From NCBI RefSeq assembly GCF_000166275.1, contig NZ_CM001023.1, positions 2,111,001-2,175,000 on the forward strand: 64,000 bases of DNA, given 5' to 3'. The translations under genes were made by a program, and so were the position numbers. Below the pieces are notes generated by a model that saw only the letters and a list, made by a program, of their open reading frames with translations, was not told the origin of the DNA and did no database searches. This document shows positions 17,725 through 26,863 of this stretch, piece after piece (the stretch's first letter is position 1; each line of letters opens with the position of its first letter). Source of the stretch: Algoriphagus machipongonensis. Lineage in GTDB: Bacteria > Bacteroidota > Bacteroidia > Cytophagales > Cyclobacteriaceae.

Positions 17725-18399
17725 AATTAAAAGAAAAAGTGATGAGAAATAGGGCCCTGTTACTCATTATTAGCTCTTCAGTAACTTAGAATTTTACCTA
17801 TCTCCAATTTCTCCCCTTTAGGGGTAGGGGGTTGAACGCATATTCGCAGAGGTAGCATAAAAAGTAATCAGTTGGCAGTTGGCAGTCTCAGTTAACAGTG
17901 AGCACTGATAAGTAATTTCTTCATGACTCATACATTCCCTCTAAATGCCACATTCGAAATACTTTGTACAACTAACAACCAACAACAAATATGACCTTAG
18001 TTCCAGTCATTTCGAACGAGCGAATACTATTGAAAAAGGAAGAATAGCTAATACCGCGAGGAGAAATCTAAAAAGATTAAAATCAAACCACTTAATATTG
18101 CTTGGACTTTGGCAGAGAAATACAGAATCTTCGATTCTGAAATAGGTTTTTAAAAATAAATTTGTTCTCAATATTTCGCTCCCTCAGGGAGCCTATTTCT
18201 ATAGTATTTCAAAACTATTTCCAACTTTAAACTCTAAACTCTCCACTATAAACTTTAAACTTTATAAATCTTTATAGCTCCAGGAGGGACCTTATTTCAA
18301 CTAACACCTGTCCGCCGTGGCGGAACCAACAAACTATTATTCTATCAACTTTTTCTTCTCAAGAAGACTTGAATTCATCCACTAAAATCTTACCCATTA
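17725..18399. other. 675-bp gap filled with repeats
   Basis: In order: a CCCCTTTAGGGGTAGGGGG palindrome (17813), the fourth copy of the permease tail (17832-17860, encoding ERIFAEVA and stop), CAGTTGGCAGTTGGCAGT heptads (17868), a CAGTCATTTCGAACGAG element (18005), a GCTCCC-type palindrome (about 18171-18221), TTTAAACTTTA heptads (18212-18270) and a GTCCGCCGTGGCGGA hairpin (18309). The short ORF at 17945-18145 is made of these repeats and is not a gene. Confidence 0.7.
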
Positions 18400-19125
18400 A
18401 TGTACTCAGACAAGGATTATATTAAACCTACCTATAAAATAGTAGGGAGGTTTTTGAGTGAAACTTTAAAATACATACAACAAGGAAAACCTATATCTGA
18501 AGCGATAAAAGGATTTCCTGCATACTTTCATTATTGTAGGAAATATAAATATCCCTACGAAGCTGAAATGCCCTGGATCAACCATTTTGCATTTAAAAAG
18601 TTGGAATCTTTGATAAAACCTGAAATGAATGTCTTGGAATTTGGCTCAGGAGGTAGCACCATGTTTTTGAGGAATCAAGTGAATAGCATTTATTCTATTG
18701 AACATGATGCAGTTTGGTTTCAGGAAGTCGTGAAAAATTGTGGTAACCATCCAAACGTAAAACTCAATTTGCATATCCCTGAAAAGGAAAATAATGAAAA
18801 CCTCCCAGATGAATATAAAAGTGTAAACGGGATGTATTGTGAAGGTTTAACATTCAAGGATTATGCACATGCTGCGGATCATTTGCCTGATGAATCTATA
18901 GATTTATTGATTATTGATGGCAGGGTAAGACCGGCCTGCCTTGTTCAAACGCTATCCAAATTAAAACCAGGAGGAATTTTATTATTTGATAATACAGAGC
19001 GTGAATCTTATCAGGCCACCATTAATAAGTATTTAAATGGTTGGAAAAGAGAAAAATATCAGGGAGTGACCGTCTGTTATGCTTTTTTTACCGAGACCAG
19101 TATTTTTTGGAAGCCTAATCAATAA
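18400..19125 (+). CDS. Class I SAM-dependent methyltransferase-like protein
   Basis: 241 residues from ATG. The glycine-rich SAM site NVLEFGSGGSTMFL lies near residue 76, motif II SIEHDAVWF near 100, and an acidic motif post-II in DLLIIDGRVRP near 167. GGILLFDNTER follows, in the place of motif III. It probably methylates a sugar or lipid-linked glycan; no homologue was identified by name. It is the first gene after the repeat-filled gap and is followed 61 bp later by a GT2 gene. Cytosolic. Confidence 0.72.
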   Translation: MYSDKDYIKPTYKIVGRFLSETLKYIQQGKPISEAIKGFPAYFHYCRKYKYPYEAEMPWINHFAFKKLESLIKPEMNVLEFGSGGSTMFLRNQVNSIYSIEHDAVWFQEVVKNCGNHPNVKLNLHIPEKENNENLPDEYKSVNGMYCEGLTFKDYAHAADHLPDESIDLLIIDGRVRPACLVQTLSKLKPGGILLFDNTERESYQATINKYLNGWKREKYQGVTVCYAFFTETSIFWKPNQ

Positions 19126-19186
19126 ACACTGAAAAATGAATTTGAAATTGTATTTTTAACCATTCATCACTCGCACAAAATTTTAA

Positions 19187-20035
19187 ATGGTATCAGCTGT
19201 AGTTCCTGTTTTTAATGCGGAAAAGACATTAAAAAAATCTGTTGAATCTCTTTTGATTCAGCCAGAAATTAACGAGATATTTTTAGTTGATGATGGCTCA
19301 AAAGACAAATCTTATTCTATCTGCTTGGAATTAGCAGATAAATATGATCTCATTACTGTGTTACATCATCCAGGAAAAAGCAATAAAGGTGCTCCAGCTA
19401 CAAGAAATCTAGGGCTTGCACATTGTAAGAATAAATGGATACAATTTCAGGATGCCGATGATGAACTCCTTCCTGGGAAAATTAAAAAGCAATTAGAATA
19501 CCTTGATGAAGAAAGTTCTTTTTTAGTGGGCACTTTTTTATTTCAAAAAGATGGAAAAAGAGAGTTCCAAAACTACCTTACTGATCCATGGTCAGGTTTG
19601 TTGGGAATCAAATTTGGGATAACAATATCAAATCTGTGGAACGGTGATCTGATCAAGCAAATTGGGGGATGGAGAGAAAACCTACCAAACATGCAGGAAT
19701 ACTACCTGATGTTTGACCTACTAAGAATAAATTCTAAAGTTTCTTATTGCCCTGAAGCGCTTGCAGTAATGAAATTCAGAAATAATTCCATTACCAACGC
19801 CAAAAATAATAAAAAGGCTAAACAGGATAATTATTTTAAATACAGAAAGAAAGTAAGAGAATACCTGGAAAGTTGTAATGAGTTTTCATTGGTAAGAAGA
19901 CACTATTATCATATCAGCACCGGAAATAATTTATCCTATCACAAACCTCCATTTGAGGTGAAAATCAACCGACTGTATTATAACCTCTACAAGAAGATGA
20001 AAGAGTTTAAATCAGTGATCACTTACCCATCCTGA
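19187..20035 (+). CDS. GT2 family glycosyltransferase
   Basis: 282 residues. The GT-A start VSAVVPVFNAEKTLKKSVESL, the LVDDGSKD nucleotide-sugar site and the D-x-D-type FQDADDELLP are all present, as is GAPATRNLGL between them. It transfers a sugar from a nucleotide donor to a growing lipid-linked chain at the cytosolic face of the inner membrane. Donor and acceptor cannot be predicted. ATG start at 19187; a 7-bp-period array separates it from the next gene. Confidence 0.85.
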   Translation: MVSAVVPVFNAEKTLKKSVESLLIQPEINEIFLVDDGSKDKSYSICLELADKYDLITVLHHPGKSNKGAPATRNLGLAHCKNKWIQFQDADDELLPGKIKKQLEYLDEESSFLVGTFLFQKDGKREFQNYLTDPWSGLLGIKFGITISNLWNGDLIKQIGGWRENLPNMQEYYLMFDLLRINSKVSYCPEALAVMKFRNNSITNAKNNKKAKQDNYFKYRKKVREYLESCNEFSLVRRHYYHISTGNNLSYHKPPFEVKINRLYYNLYKKMKEFKSVITYPS

Positions 20036-20049
20036 TTTTGGACCTGTGT

Positions 20050-20187
20050 TTTTGTATTTATTACATCGTACTCCCAAATACTACATACTACATCCCACAT
20101 ACCAAATACCCCCATACTTAGTACTTGGTACATTGTACTTAATACTTATAACATCTAAAATCAGAAATCATACATCCTAAACCCCCA
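20050..20187. repeat. 7-bp-period array between two GT2 genes
   Basis: About 19 successive degenerate heptads (AATACTA, CATACTA, CATACCA, TGGTACA, TTGTACT, TAATACT, TCATACA) fill the gap. They end at the TTG start of the next gene at 20188. Confidence 0.8.
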
Positions 20188-21096
20188 TTGCTCCTCTCCA
20201 TTATCTCTCCAGTTTACCGTGCAGAAAATACACTTGAAGATTTGATTTCAAGAATCAAGCAAGTTTTGCCTGAGCATAAAATGGAAATAATTTTGGTAGA
20301 CGACTTTAGCCCGGATAATTCCTGGCATAAAATCGAGCAACTCGCAGAAATTCATCCAGAAATAAGAGGCGTTAAATTATCCCGGAATTTTGGACAGCAT
20401 TATGCGATTACTGCTGGATTGGATGCTTCAAAAGGTGATTGGGTGGTAGTAATGGATTGTGATCTGCAAGATAGACCGGAAGAAATCCCAAACTTATTAG
20501 CAAAAGCGCAGGAAGGTTTTGATGTGGTATTGGCGAGAAGAAAGAACAGGCAAGACAGCTTTTTTAAAAGGATATCTTCTAAGATTTTCTATAGAACACT
20601 CGCATGGCTAACGGGTTCGGATCAGGATGAAACCATCGCTAATTTCGGAATCTATCATCGCAAAGTCATCAATGAGGTGGTAGGAATGCGAGAAAGCATC
20701 AGATACTTTCCTACCATGGTCAAGTGGGTTGGCTTTAGGCAAAGCAGTATCGACGTAATCCATGCAGGTAGGGAGGAAGGAAACAGTAATTATGGTTATA
20801 AAAAGCTGTTCAATTTAGCTTTAGATATCATGTTAGCCTATTCGGATAAACCAATTAGGCTGACGGTAAAGTTGGGGTTGCTTGTAGCTCTAACTGGCTT
20901 TTTATTTGCCTTATATACGCTCCTAAAATACTTTCAAGGCGATATTATCGTGGCAGGCTATGCAAGTCTCATAATTTCGATATGGGTTCTCACAGGATTT
21001 CTATTAGTGACACTGGGAATGGTTGGCTTGTACATTGGAAAAACCTTTGAAGGAGTAAAAAAACGACCTATTTATATTATTGAAAAGGAGATTTAA
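20188..21096 (+). CDS. GT2 glycosyltransferase with C-terminal membrane helices (DPM/ArnC-like)
   Basis: 302 residues, TTG start directly at the edge of a heptad array. Motifs are LSIISPVYRAENTL, ILVDDFSPDNSW, LSRNFGQHYAITAGLDAS and VVMDCDLQDRPE (D-x-D). The C-terminal third has two membrane helices (about 228-250 and 262-287) and the GLYIGKTFEGVKKRP ending typical of the polyprenyl-phosphate sugar synthase group (DPM1, ArnC, GtrB). It probably makes a polyprenyl-phosphate-linked sugar or attaches a residue at the membrane. Followed by a 340-bp gap. Confidence 0.85.
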   Translation: MLLSIISPVYRAENTLEDLISRIKQVLPEHKMEIILVDDFSPDNSWHKIEQLAEIHPEIRGVKLSRNFGQHYAITAGLDASKGDWVVVMDCDLQDRPEEIPNLLAKAQEGFDVVLARRKNRQDSFFKRISSKIFYRTLAWLTGSDQDETIANFGIYHRKVINEVVGMRESIRYFPTMVKWVGFRQSSIDVIHAGREEGNSNYGYKKLFNLALDIMLAYSDKPIRLTVKLGLLVALTGFLFALYTLLKYFQGDIIVAGYASLIISIWVLTGFLLVTLGMVGLYIGKTFEGVKKRPIYIIEKEI

Positions 21097-21438
21097 TTCC
21101 TACCTGCAGAGCATAGTTTGTTGTAGCACAGTGAGTCAGTTTTCCAATCAAAAACCCATCACTTACTTCATGAGGGTGATTTTAAACTGAACTTAGGATT
21201 ATTACCTATACCGTCTTTCCTGAAAATTTCTCTTTGTCAAAACCATTGCAAAACAAAATTTCACAATTTTAAGAAGTTTATTCTCAGTGTTTTTTAATAA
21301 TCTTCATAATGAAAAAGTATTCTTTGCGATCTTAATCAGTTCAGTTATTTTGAATTCTTCAAGAAATGAATTTTGCCATGATAAAGAGTGAATATTTTAA
21401 ATCACCTTTGTCAAAGGTTTCCACTTTAAAGATTGAGA
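21097..21438. other. 340-bp AT-rich gap
   Basis: Unlike most gaps of the locus, this one lacks heptads and palindromes. It may hold a promoter for the FkbM-like gene; no convincing -33/-7 pair was found. Confidence 0.4.
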
Positions 21439-22263
21439 ATGAATTTTATCGCAGTCAATGTTCGAAATATTTTTTATAAAATCACAAAACCCATTGCACA
21501 TTTTTTTCATTTATCGATCACATATAGACTGCCAGAAAAAACAATTCAAGGATTAATAGACAAACTCCACCCGAGGAAATCAGGACATAAATTACGGAGG
21601 ATTGGACCTAATGCAGATGGTGGTTACCTAGTTCCAGATGTATTAGAAGGAATTAAGTATTGCTTTTCCCCTGGGGTTGATATTGAATCTAGGTTTGAAT
21701 TAGAACTTGCCGAAATAGGTATGCAGGTTTTTATGGCTGATTACTCCATCGAAAAGCCGAAAATTGATCATTCTAATTTTCACTTTTTGAAAAAATTTCT
21801 TGGATCCTGGGACCATGGGGAATTTATAAGTTTAGATACCTGGGTCAAAGAAAGCCTGCCAGAGGGAGATAATTCCGACTTAATATTGCAAATGGATATT
21901 GAAGGTTTTGAGTATGAATGTCTTTTTTCTATTTCCTCCCAACTACTAAAACGCTTTCGAATCATCATCATAGAGTTTCATGGTCTCGACCGATTATTTG
22001 ATGGGGCTTTTTACAATCAAGCATTAAGAGCTTTTGATAAGTTGCTGGTAAATCATACAGTTGTTCATAATCACCCAAATAATATTTTCAAGCCACATAA
22101 GGTTAAAGGTATAGATTTACCGGTCTATTCGGAATTTACTTTTTTGAGGAATGATTATGTGAAAGACGAAGGGTTTGTGTCTACTTTCCCTCATCCACTG
22201 GATCGGGATTGCACGGATAAAGAGAGTTATATACTTCCTGAGATGTGGTATAGAAAGAGTTAA
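21439..22263 (+). CDS. FkbM-like methyltransferase family protein (paralogue 1)
   Basis: 274 residues from ATG 21439; a TTG two codons earlier is possible. Key segments are IGPNADGGYLVPD (SAM-site-like), YCFSPGVDIESRFE, the ILQMDIEGFEYECL motif typical of FkbM/Methyltransf_21 proteins, and RIIIIEFHGLDRLF. It is more than half identical by eye to the protein at 35725, including the ends (HPLDRD). Probably an O-methyltransferase acting on a glycan residue. Downstream DNA is repeat-rich. Confidence 0.75.
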   Translation: MNFIAVNVRNIFYKITKPIAHFFHLSITYRLPEKTIQGLIDKLHPRKSGHKLRRIGPNADGGYLVPDVLEGIKYCFSPGVDIESRFELELAEIGMQVFMADYSIEKPKIDHSNFHFLKKFLGSWDHGEFISLDTWVKESLPEGDNSDLILQMDIEGFEYECLFSISSQLLKRFRIIIIEFHGLDRLFDGAFYNQALRAFDKLLVNHTVVHNHPNNIFKPHKVKGIDLPVYSEFTFLRNDYVKDEGFVSTFPHPLDRDCTDKESYILPEMWYRKS

Positions 22264-22665
22264 AACTGGAGTATTTTACTTTTCCTTTAAAATTTCTAAT
22301 ACCCTAGAATTGACCAGGCTAATTTATAAAAACGAAATTAAGCTTTGCAGAAATGCAGAACCCTCGATTCTGAGATATGATTGTAGTCCACAAACGCTTC
22401 TAATATCTCGCTCCCGCAGGGAGCCTATTTCAATAGTATTTCAACTGTATTTTTCCTTCAGAACTTTAAACTTGTAAAGGGAGTATATTTCTATTGTATT
22501 TCCATAGTATTTCGCCCGAAGGGCTTATTTCCACTTTCCAACTTCCCACCTACTACATACCACCTACCACATACTAAATACTACATACCACCTACTTTGT
22601 ACAACCAACTTTAAACTTTCAACTTCCCACTTATAACTTCCCACTTTAAACTTATCAACTTTAAC
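22264..22665. repeat. Repeat-filled gap ending in a 7-bp-period array
   Basis: It contains a GCAGAAATGCAGAACCCTCG element (22347) like one near 18112, the GCTCCC-GGGAGC unit (22402-22455) and a CGCCCGAAGGGC hairpin (22513). A heptad array from about 22536 to 22680 follows (ACATACC, ACCTACC, ACATACT, TTCAACT, TCCCACT, TATAACT, TTAAACT). The array runs into the GNAT coding frame without a start codon. Confidence 0.75.
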
Positions 22666-23331
22666 ATTCAACCCCTTCCTTTCGATTCCTCCCTTTTCAA
22701 CTACCCCGTAGGCAAAACGAAGGTAGATCAGGATTGGAATGAAAACTCCTTTTTGGATGCTGCATCAGAATTCCAACTCGTCTATATTTTTTCTGATTCT
22801 CCTCAGGAGTTTCAGAGTTCGGAGATTCAATTTATGGGAGAGAAGGTCACTTTTAAGAAGTTATTGAGTCAACCAAATCAGGTAGATGATATTCAGGTTT
22901 TCAACTCTACATTAAACCAACAAATTGCATCTTTGGCATTGGAGAGCGGTAAATATTCCCGGTTTAAAAAGGATGCCCGCTTAAACCTAAAGGAGTTTGA
23001 AAACTTATACCAGCACTGGATAGAAAAAGCCATTGACGAGGATATTGTCCTTACCAATAAAAGCTTGACTGCCATGGTGACAATTTCAGTGGAGGAAAAA
23101 GAAGCCAGCATAGGCTTATTGGCGGTGAATGAAAAGGAGAGAGAAAAAGGACTTGCCCGCCAACTCGTACAGTCAGCAGAAAATAGAGCTATTCATTTGG
23201 GAGCTGACAGGATGTTAATCAATACTCAGGAGCAGAATATCGCAGCATGTAATCTCTACAAATCCATGGGATACGAGGTTGCAGAAAGGGTATTTATTTA
23301 TCATTATTATAATACAGCTTCCCTGAGATAA
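22666..23331 (+). CDS. GNAT acetyltransferase of the WecD type, no canonical start codon
   Basis: The frame is conserved in style from about 22666 (IQPLPFDSSLFNYPVGK), matching the usual N-terminus of sugar-amine acetyltransferases related to WecD. No ATG, GTG or TTG occurs in frame between the TAA at 22612 and the TTG at 22753, which would delete the first 29 residues. ATT at 22666 is the only start-like codon at the expected place. The C-terminal GNAT core is intact: IGLLAVNEKEREKGLARQLV (acetyl-CoA site) and NIAACNLYKSMGYE. Its stop lies inside a dispersed repeat. It is paired with the sugar aminotransferase downstream, as WecD is with WecE, so it likely N-acetylates a 4-amino-6-deoxyhexose. 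Possibly a decaying gene. Confidence 0.7.
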   Translation: MQPLPFDSSLFNYPVGKTKVDQDWNENSFLDAASEFQLVYIFSDSPQEFQSSEIQFMGEKVTFKKLLSQPNQVDDIQVFNSTLNQQIASLALESGKYSRFKKDARLNLKEFENLYQHWIEKAIDEDIVLTNKSLTAMVTISVEEKEASIGLLAVNEKEREKGLARQLVQSAENRAIHLGADRMLINTQEQNIAACNLYKSMGYEVAERVFIYHYYNTASLR

Positions 23332-23488
23332 AGCTTCCTGCCTTCGGGAGGCAGGCGCTGAGATATTCCGCCTTTGGAAGAGAGATACAGCCTCGTCCCT
23401 CGGCTGAAATATAAGCTCCTTCGTCGCTTGAAATAGGCTTCGCTGAGATAGGCTTCTAAAATTATTCTGTTTCAATATCACGCTCCCG
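23323..23488. repeat. 166-bp dispersed direct repeat, copy 1
   Basis: It matches 26981-27146 over its full length with roughly ten differences, same orientation. It includes a CCTGCCTTCGGGAGGCAGG hairpin, CTCGTCCCTCGGCTGAAATA and ATAGGCTTCGCTGAGATAGG, and supplies the last codons and stop of the GNAT gene. Confidence 0.85.
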
Positions 23489-23783
23489 TAGGGAAACTAT
23501 TTCTACAGTATTTCCATAGTATTTCGCTCCCACAGGGAGCCTATTTCCAACCTACAACTAACAACCTCCTAAATACCATATACCACATACTACATACTAC
23601 CTACCACATACTACCTACCATATACCCATTCTTTGTACTTTGTACTTCGTACTTTGTACCTTAAATACCAGATACCACATCCCAAATACCACATACCCTA
23701 AACTTTGTACTTAATACATTGTACTTTGTACATCTCCTAAATCATACATCATAAATCCTACATCATACATCATACATCCCCCA
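23489..23783. repeat. Palindromic units plus long 7-bp-period array
   Basis: Two GCTCCC-type units (about 23475-23520 and 23520-23548) are followed by about 210 bp of heptads from 23570 (CATACTA, CCTACCA, GTACTTT, GTACTTC, ACATACC, TTGTACT, CATCATA). This is the longest array in the window. It merges into the aminotransferase frame. Confidence 0.85.
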
Positions 23784-24923
23784 ACTCCTTTCAACAAACC
23801 CTACCAAACCGGTAAGGAACTGACATACATCCAAGACGCGATCAATCGTGGCAAAATCTCCGGAAATGGTCACTATACCCATCTCTGTCAGGATTTTTTT
23901 GAGAAACGGTATGGATTTCAAAAATGCCTTCTCACCACCTCCTGCACAGATGCCCTGGAGATGGCTGCTATTCTTTTGGATATCCAGCCAGGTGATGAGG
24001 TGATCATGCCGGCTTTTACCTATGTATCTACGGCGAATGCTTTTGTGCTCAGGGGAGCCAAAATAGTTTTTGTGGATAGTAAGTCTGATCATCCCAATAT
24101 GGATGAAACTCGGATTGAAGAGCTAATTACTCCCAATACCAAAGCCATTGTTGTTGTCCATTATGCAGGAAAAGCCTGTGAAATGGATGCCATTATGGAG
24201 ATTGCAGAGAGGCATGACCTATTTTTGGTGGAGGATGCAGCCCAGGCCATAGATAGCTTTGATGGAGAAAAACCTTTGGGAGGAATAGGACATCTGGGAT
24301 GCTTCAGCTTCCATGAGACCAAAAATATCCAATGCGGAGAAGGAGGGATGCTAACGATCAATGATCCCCAATTCATCCAAAGGGCAGAGATAATCTGGGA
24401 AAAAGGAACGGATAGAGCAGCCTTCTTTCGTGGAGAAAAAAACAAATACGGTTGGGTAGATATAGGAAGTTCCTTTTTGCCATCCGAACTCAATGCTGCC
24501 TACCTCTGGGCTCAGCTGGAAAACCTAGATTCAATTCAGGAAAGAAGAAAGACGATTTGGGAGGATTACTATCACTTTTTTATCCATTCCGATAGAGAAG
24601 CTTCTATTCTACAGTCAACTTATCTAAATCAATTTCAGGAAGTTTTGGAACAAGAAAGTCTTTGGGATTCAATCCATGTTCCGGCAATTCAAAGCTCCTC
24701 CAATGCCCATGCATTTTATTTGGTGTTTGATAGCCAAGCATCTCGAACGCGATTTATAGAAGGTATGCTAGCAAAAGGAATTCTATGCATTTTCCATTAC
24801 CAGAATCTGCAGAATTCAGAATATTATCAAAGCATCAGCTCAGATCAAAGGCCGTTGCCCAATGCAGATAAATACGCTGATTGCCTAGTACGATTGCCTT
24901 TGTTTTATGAGTTGGGAAAGTGA
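23781..24923 (+). CDS. WecE-like sugar aminotransferase lacking a canonical start, shortened C-terminus
   Basis: DegT/DnrJ/EryC1 family, closest in style to WecE (dTDP-4-oxo-6-deoxyglucose transaminase). The conserved N-terminus TPFNKPYQTGKELTYIQDAI begins at 23784, followed by TTSCTDALEMAA. VEDAAQAID and the PLP-lysine region FSFHETKNIQCGEGG are intact. The first ATG in frame (23961) would remove about 60 essential residues. The open frame from the TAA at 23712 contains no ATG, GTG or TTG before it. The protein also stops at LPLFYELGK, about 18-20 residues before the usual family end. It should aminate a 4-keto sugar for the GNAT enzyme upstream. Either a non-AUG start is used or the gene is decaying at both ends. 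Confidence 0.75.
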   Translation, partial: PTPFNKPYQTGKELTYIQDAINRGKISGNGHYTHLCQDFFEKRYGFQKCLLTTSCTDALEMAAILLDIQPGDEVIMPAFTYVSTANAFVLRGAKIVFVDSKSDHPNMDETRIEELITPNTKAIVVVHYAGKACEMDAIMEIAERHDLFLVEDAAQAIDSFDGEKPLGGIGHLGCFSFHETKNIQCGEGGMLTINDPQFIQRAEIIWEKGTDRAAFFRGEKNKYGWVDIGSSFLPSELNAAYLWAQLENLDSIQERRKTIWEDYYHFFIHSDREASILQSTYLNQFQEVLEQESLWDSIHVPAIQSSSNAHAFYLVFDSQASRTRFIEGMLAKGILCIFHYQNLQNSEYYQSISSDQRPLPNADKYADCLVRLPLFYELGK

Positions 24924-24954
24924 AGCAGATTTAGGATGTATGATATTAGATATA

Positions 24955-25200
24955 AGATGTAAGGACTTCCAACCTCCCACCTACCTCCGGTAGGCAGGCT
25001 TCCCACCTATCTACAATCGACAGGCTTTAAACTCTCAACTTTAAACTTCCCACCTCCAGCTTCCAACTTCCCATCTTCTAAATACCACATACGCCCTACT
25101 TTGTACTTGGTACCTCGTACTTCGTACACCCCACATACCAAATACCAAATACTATATACTTCATTCAACTGTCCTCCGTGTCGAATTCCACATCCAACTC
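24955..25200. repeat. 7-bp-period array between convergent genes
   Basis: Heptads (AACTTCC, CACCTCC, TACTTTG, TACTTGG, TACTTCG, ATACCAA) are interrupted by a CCTACCTCCGGTAGGCAGG hairpin at about 24979. The array lies between the stops of the aminotransferase and the FAD oxidoreductase. Confidence 0.75.
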
Positions 25201-25201
25201 C

Positions 25202-26863
25202 CTACTTCAACCTCTGCTTATATTTCAATAAACTATTTTTTAATGTAGCATACTCCAAGTCCTGAACAGCAATCCCTTCATCAATCGCCAAAGAAGCTGC
25301 AATTGCTGCAGATTGACCCAAAACCATAAAAACAGGTTCCATACGAATCGAGCCAAAAGCAATATGTGAAGCGCTGACACATACTGGGACGAATAGGTTT
25401 TCGGCCTCAGACTTTTTGGGAACAATAGATCTATAACTGATCGGGTAGGGGCCTCCTACATGCGCTTCAACATTTCCTTCATTTTGAACAAAGCCATTCG
25501 CGTCTACATAGCGCTGGATATTATGGGAATCCATTCCATAAGCAGCCAAGCCAATGGCATCTTCCACGACCTCAAGCCCTTCACAATGATGCTGAGTCAT
25601 GACCAAGTCACTGATCATTCTTCTGGCTTCTCTGACGTACAACTGGTTCTGCCAACCATCTTCTCGTTCAAATTCATCTTTACTGGTTCCCCATCGGGAA
25701 ACTTCATTTCGGATCTTTTCAGGAATTCTTGGGTGATATGCAAGCGTCCACATTAGCCCTTGCTGGTACTTTCTATGGGCTTCTACAATCTTCTCCCGCT
25801 CTTCATAACTAGCCTCTGGATAATCATAATTTTGACCAATGAAATCGGTGGAGAATCCCGCTCGGTTATTGGTATCTGTTTTTCTATTGGGCATAGATGA
25901 ATTAATCCAAGGCACAGAGTTTTCTCCTGCCTCATAGTTTCTAAACAATAATTCATAATCTAACTCATCATAACCTTCAGGCTTCTCAAATGGAATTCTA
26001 TTCTCTGGATGATCTGTCATACACATTCTAAAGCAATAAGCCTGAACTTTATTATCTCCCATACCATCAATTCCGGGACCTTTGAGAGAAATAAAGGGAA
26101 GCAATCCGCTATCGGGATTTCCTTTTTCTATATAAGGATCTACCCCTGGGACAAAATTATGATTGATGGCATTTCGGGAAACATGATTCTCTAAGGTAGG
26201 AGCATAATAATTTGCCTGAACTCCATTGAGTGATTCTTTGTACTTCTTGTTTCCTTCCCTTCCTACCGTGTAACTAACGCCAGCAGTAGCCATCAAATCC
26301 CCTTCATAGGTAGCATCCATAAACATTTTACCTTGGAATACTTTTCCACTTTCCATCTGAATGGAGGTAATTTTCCCATTGGATTTCTCCACTCCTTGAT
26401 CTGTTCTTAGTAAGCGCTCACCATAGACAACTGTCACATCTTCCTGATCCAACATCTGTTGGTAAACTGTCAATGCTGCGGATGGCTCAAAGGTCCACAT
26501 GGCATCCTCACCCTCAGCTGTGGTGGTTTGACCTCCATCTTTATATTCTTCTTTTTTCTGCCATTTCCAGTTTTCAGCTTGATTATAATAGGTTTTTATT
26601 CCCTGGTAAAACTCCCTGCTAACGCCACCAATGGCCTGTTTATTACCAATATCCGTTTGCCCTAGACCTCCAGTGGTCAGTCCACCCAATCGATTACTTG
26701 GTTCAATCAAAACTACTGATTTATCCATCCTTGAGGCTTGGATTGCTGCTGCCACCCCAGCAGAAGTTCCTCCATAGATTACCAGGTCATATTCCTGAGC
26801 TTTTACTCCGGTCAACTGGAATATCAACATTAAAAAACAAAGCAATATACGGATGGAATTCAT
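25202..26863 (-). CDS. Secreted FAD-dependent oxidoreductase (FAD_oxidored family)
   Basis: 553 residues with signal peptide (to about VKAQ, residue 23). The dinucleotide site [20 protein letters not shown] is followed by [35 protein letters not shown] and, near the C-terminus, [19 protein letters not shown] with [11 protein letters not shown]. Many Bacteroidota encode such exported flavoproteins next to polysaccharide-utilisation genes, where they are thought to oxidise or rearrange sugars; the reaction here is unknown. It lies on the opposite strand to the locus, flanked by repeat-rich gaps, and may not belong to it. Confidence 0.85.
   Translation of the reverse strand: MNSIRILLCFLMLIFQLTGVKAQEYDLVIYGGTSAGVAAAIQASRMDKSVVLIEPSNRLGGLTTGGLGQTDIGNKQAIGGVSREFYQGIKTYYNQAENWKWQKKEEYKDGGQTTTAEGEDAMWTFEPSAALTVYQQMLDQEDVTVVYGERLLRTDQGVEKSNGKITSIQMESGKVFQGKMFMDATYEGDLMATAGVSYTVGREGNKKYKESLNGVQANYYAPTLENHVSRNAINHNFVPGVDPYIEKGNPDSGLLPFISLKGPGIDGMGDNKVQAYCFRMCMTDHPENRIPFEKPEGYDELDYELLFRNYEAGENSVPWINSSMPNRKTDTNNRAGFSTDFIGQNYDYPEASYEEREKIVEAHRKYQQGLMWTLAYHPRIPEKIRNEVSRWGTSKDEFEREDGWQNQLYVREARRMISDLVMTQHHCEGLEVVEDAIGLAAYGMDSHNIQRYVDANGFVQNEGNVEAHVGGPYPISYRSIVPKKSEAENLFVPVCVSASHIAFGSIRMEPVFMVLGQSAAIAASLAIDEGIAVQDLEYATLKNSLLKYKQRLK

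Noticed and set aside
17945..18145. 66-residue ORF
   Set aside because: Composed of dispersed repeat pieces (CATTTCGAACGAG and GAATCTTCGATTCTG types), with no protein-like pattern.
22175..22477. 100-residue ORF overlapping the FkbM gene end
   Set aside because: Out-of-frame shadow plus the GCTCCC repeat.
23570..23783. CRISPR array suspected in the long repeat
   Set aside because: The period is 7 bp with drifting units, with no constant repeat plus unique spacer pattern and no cas genes.
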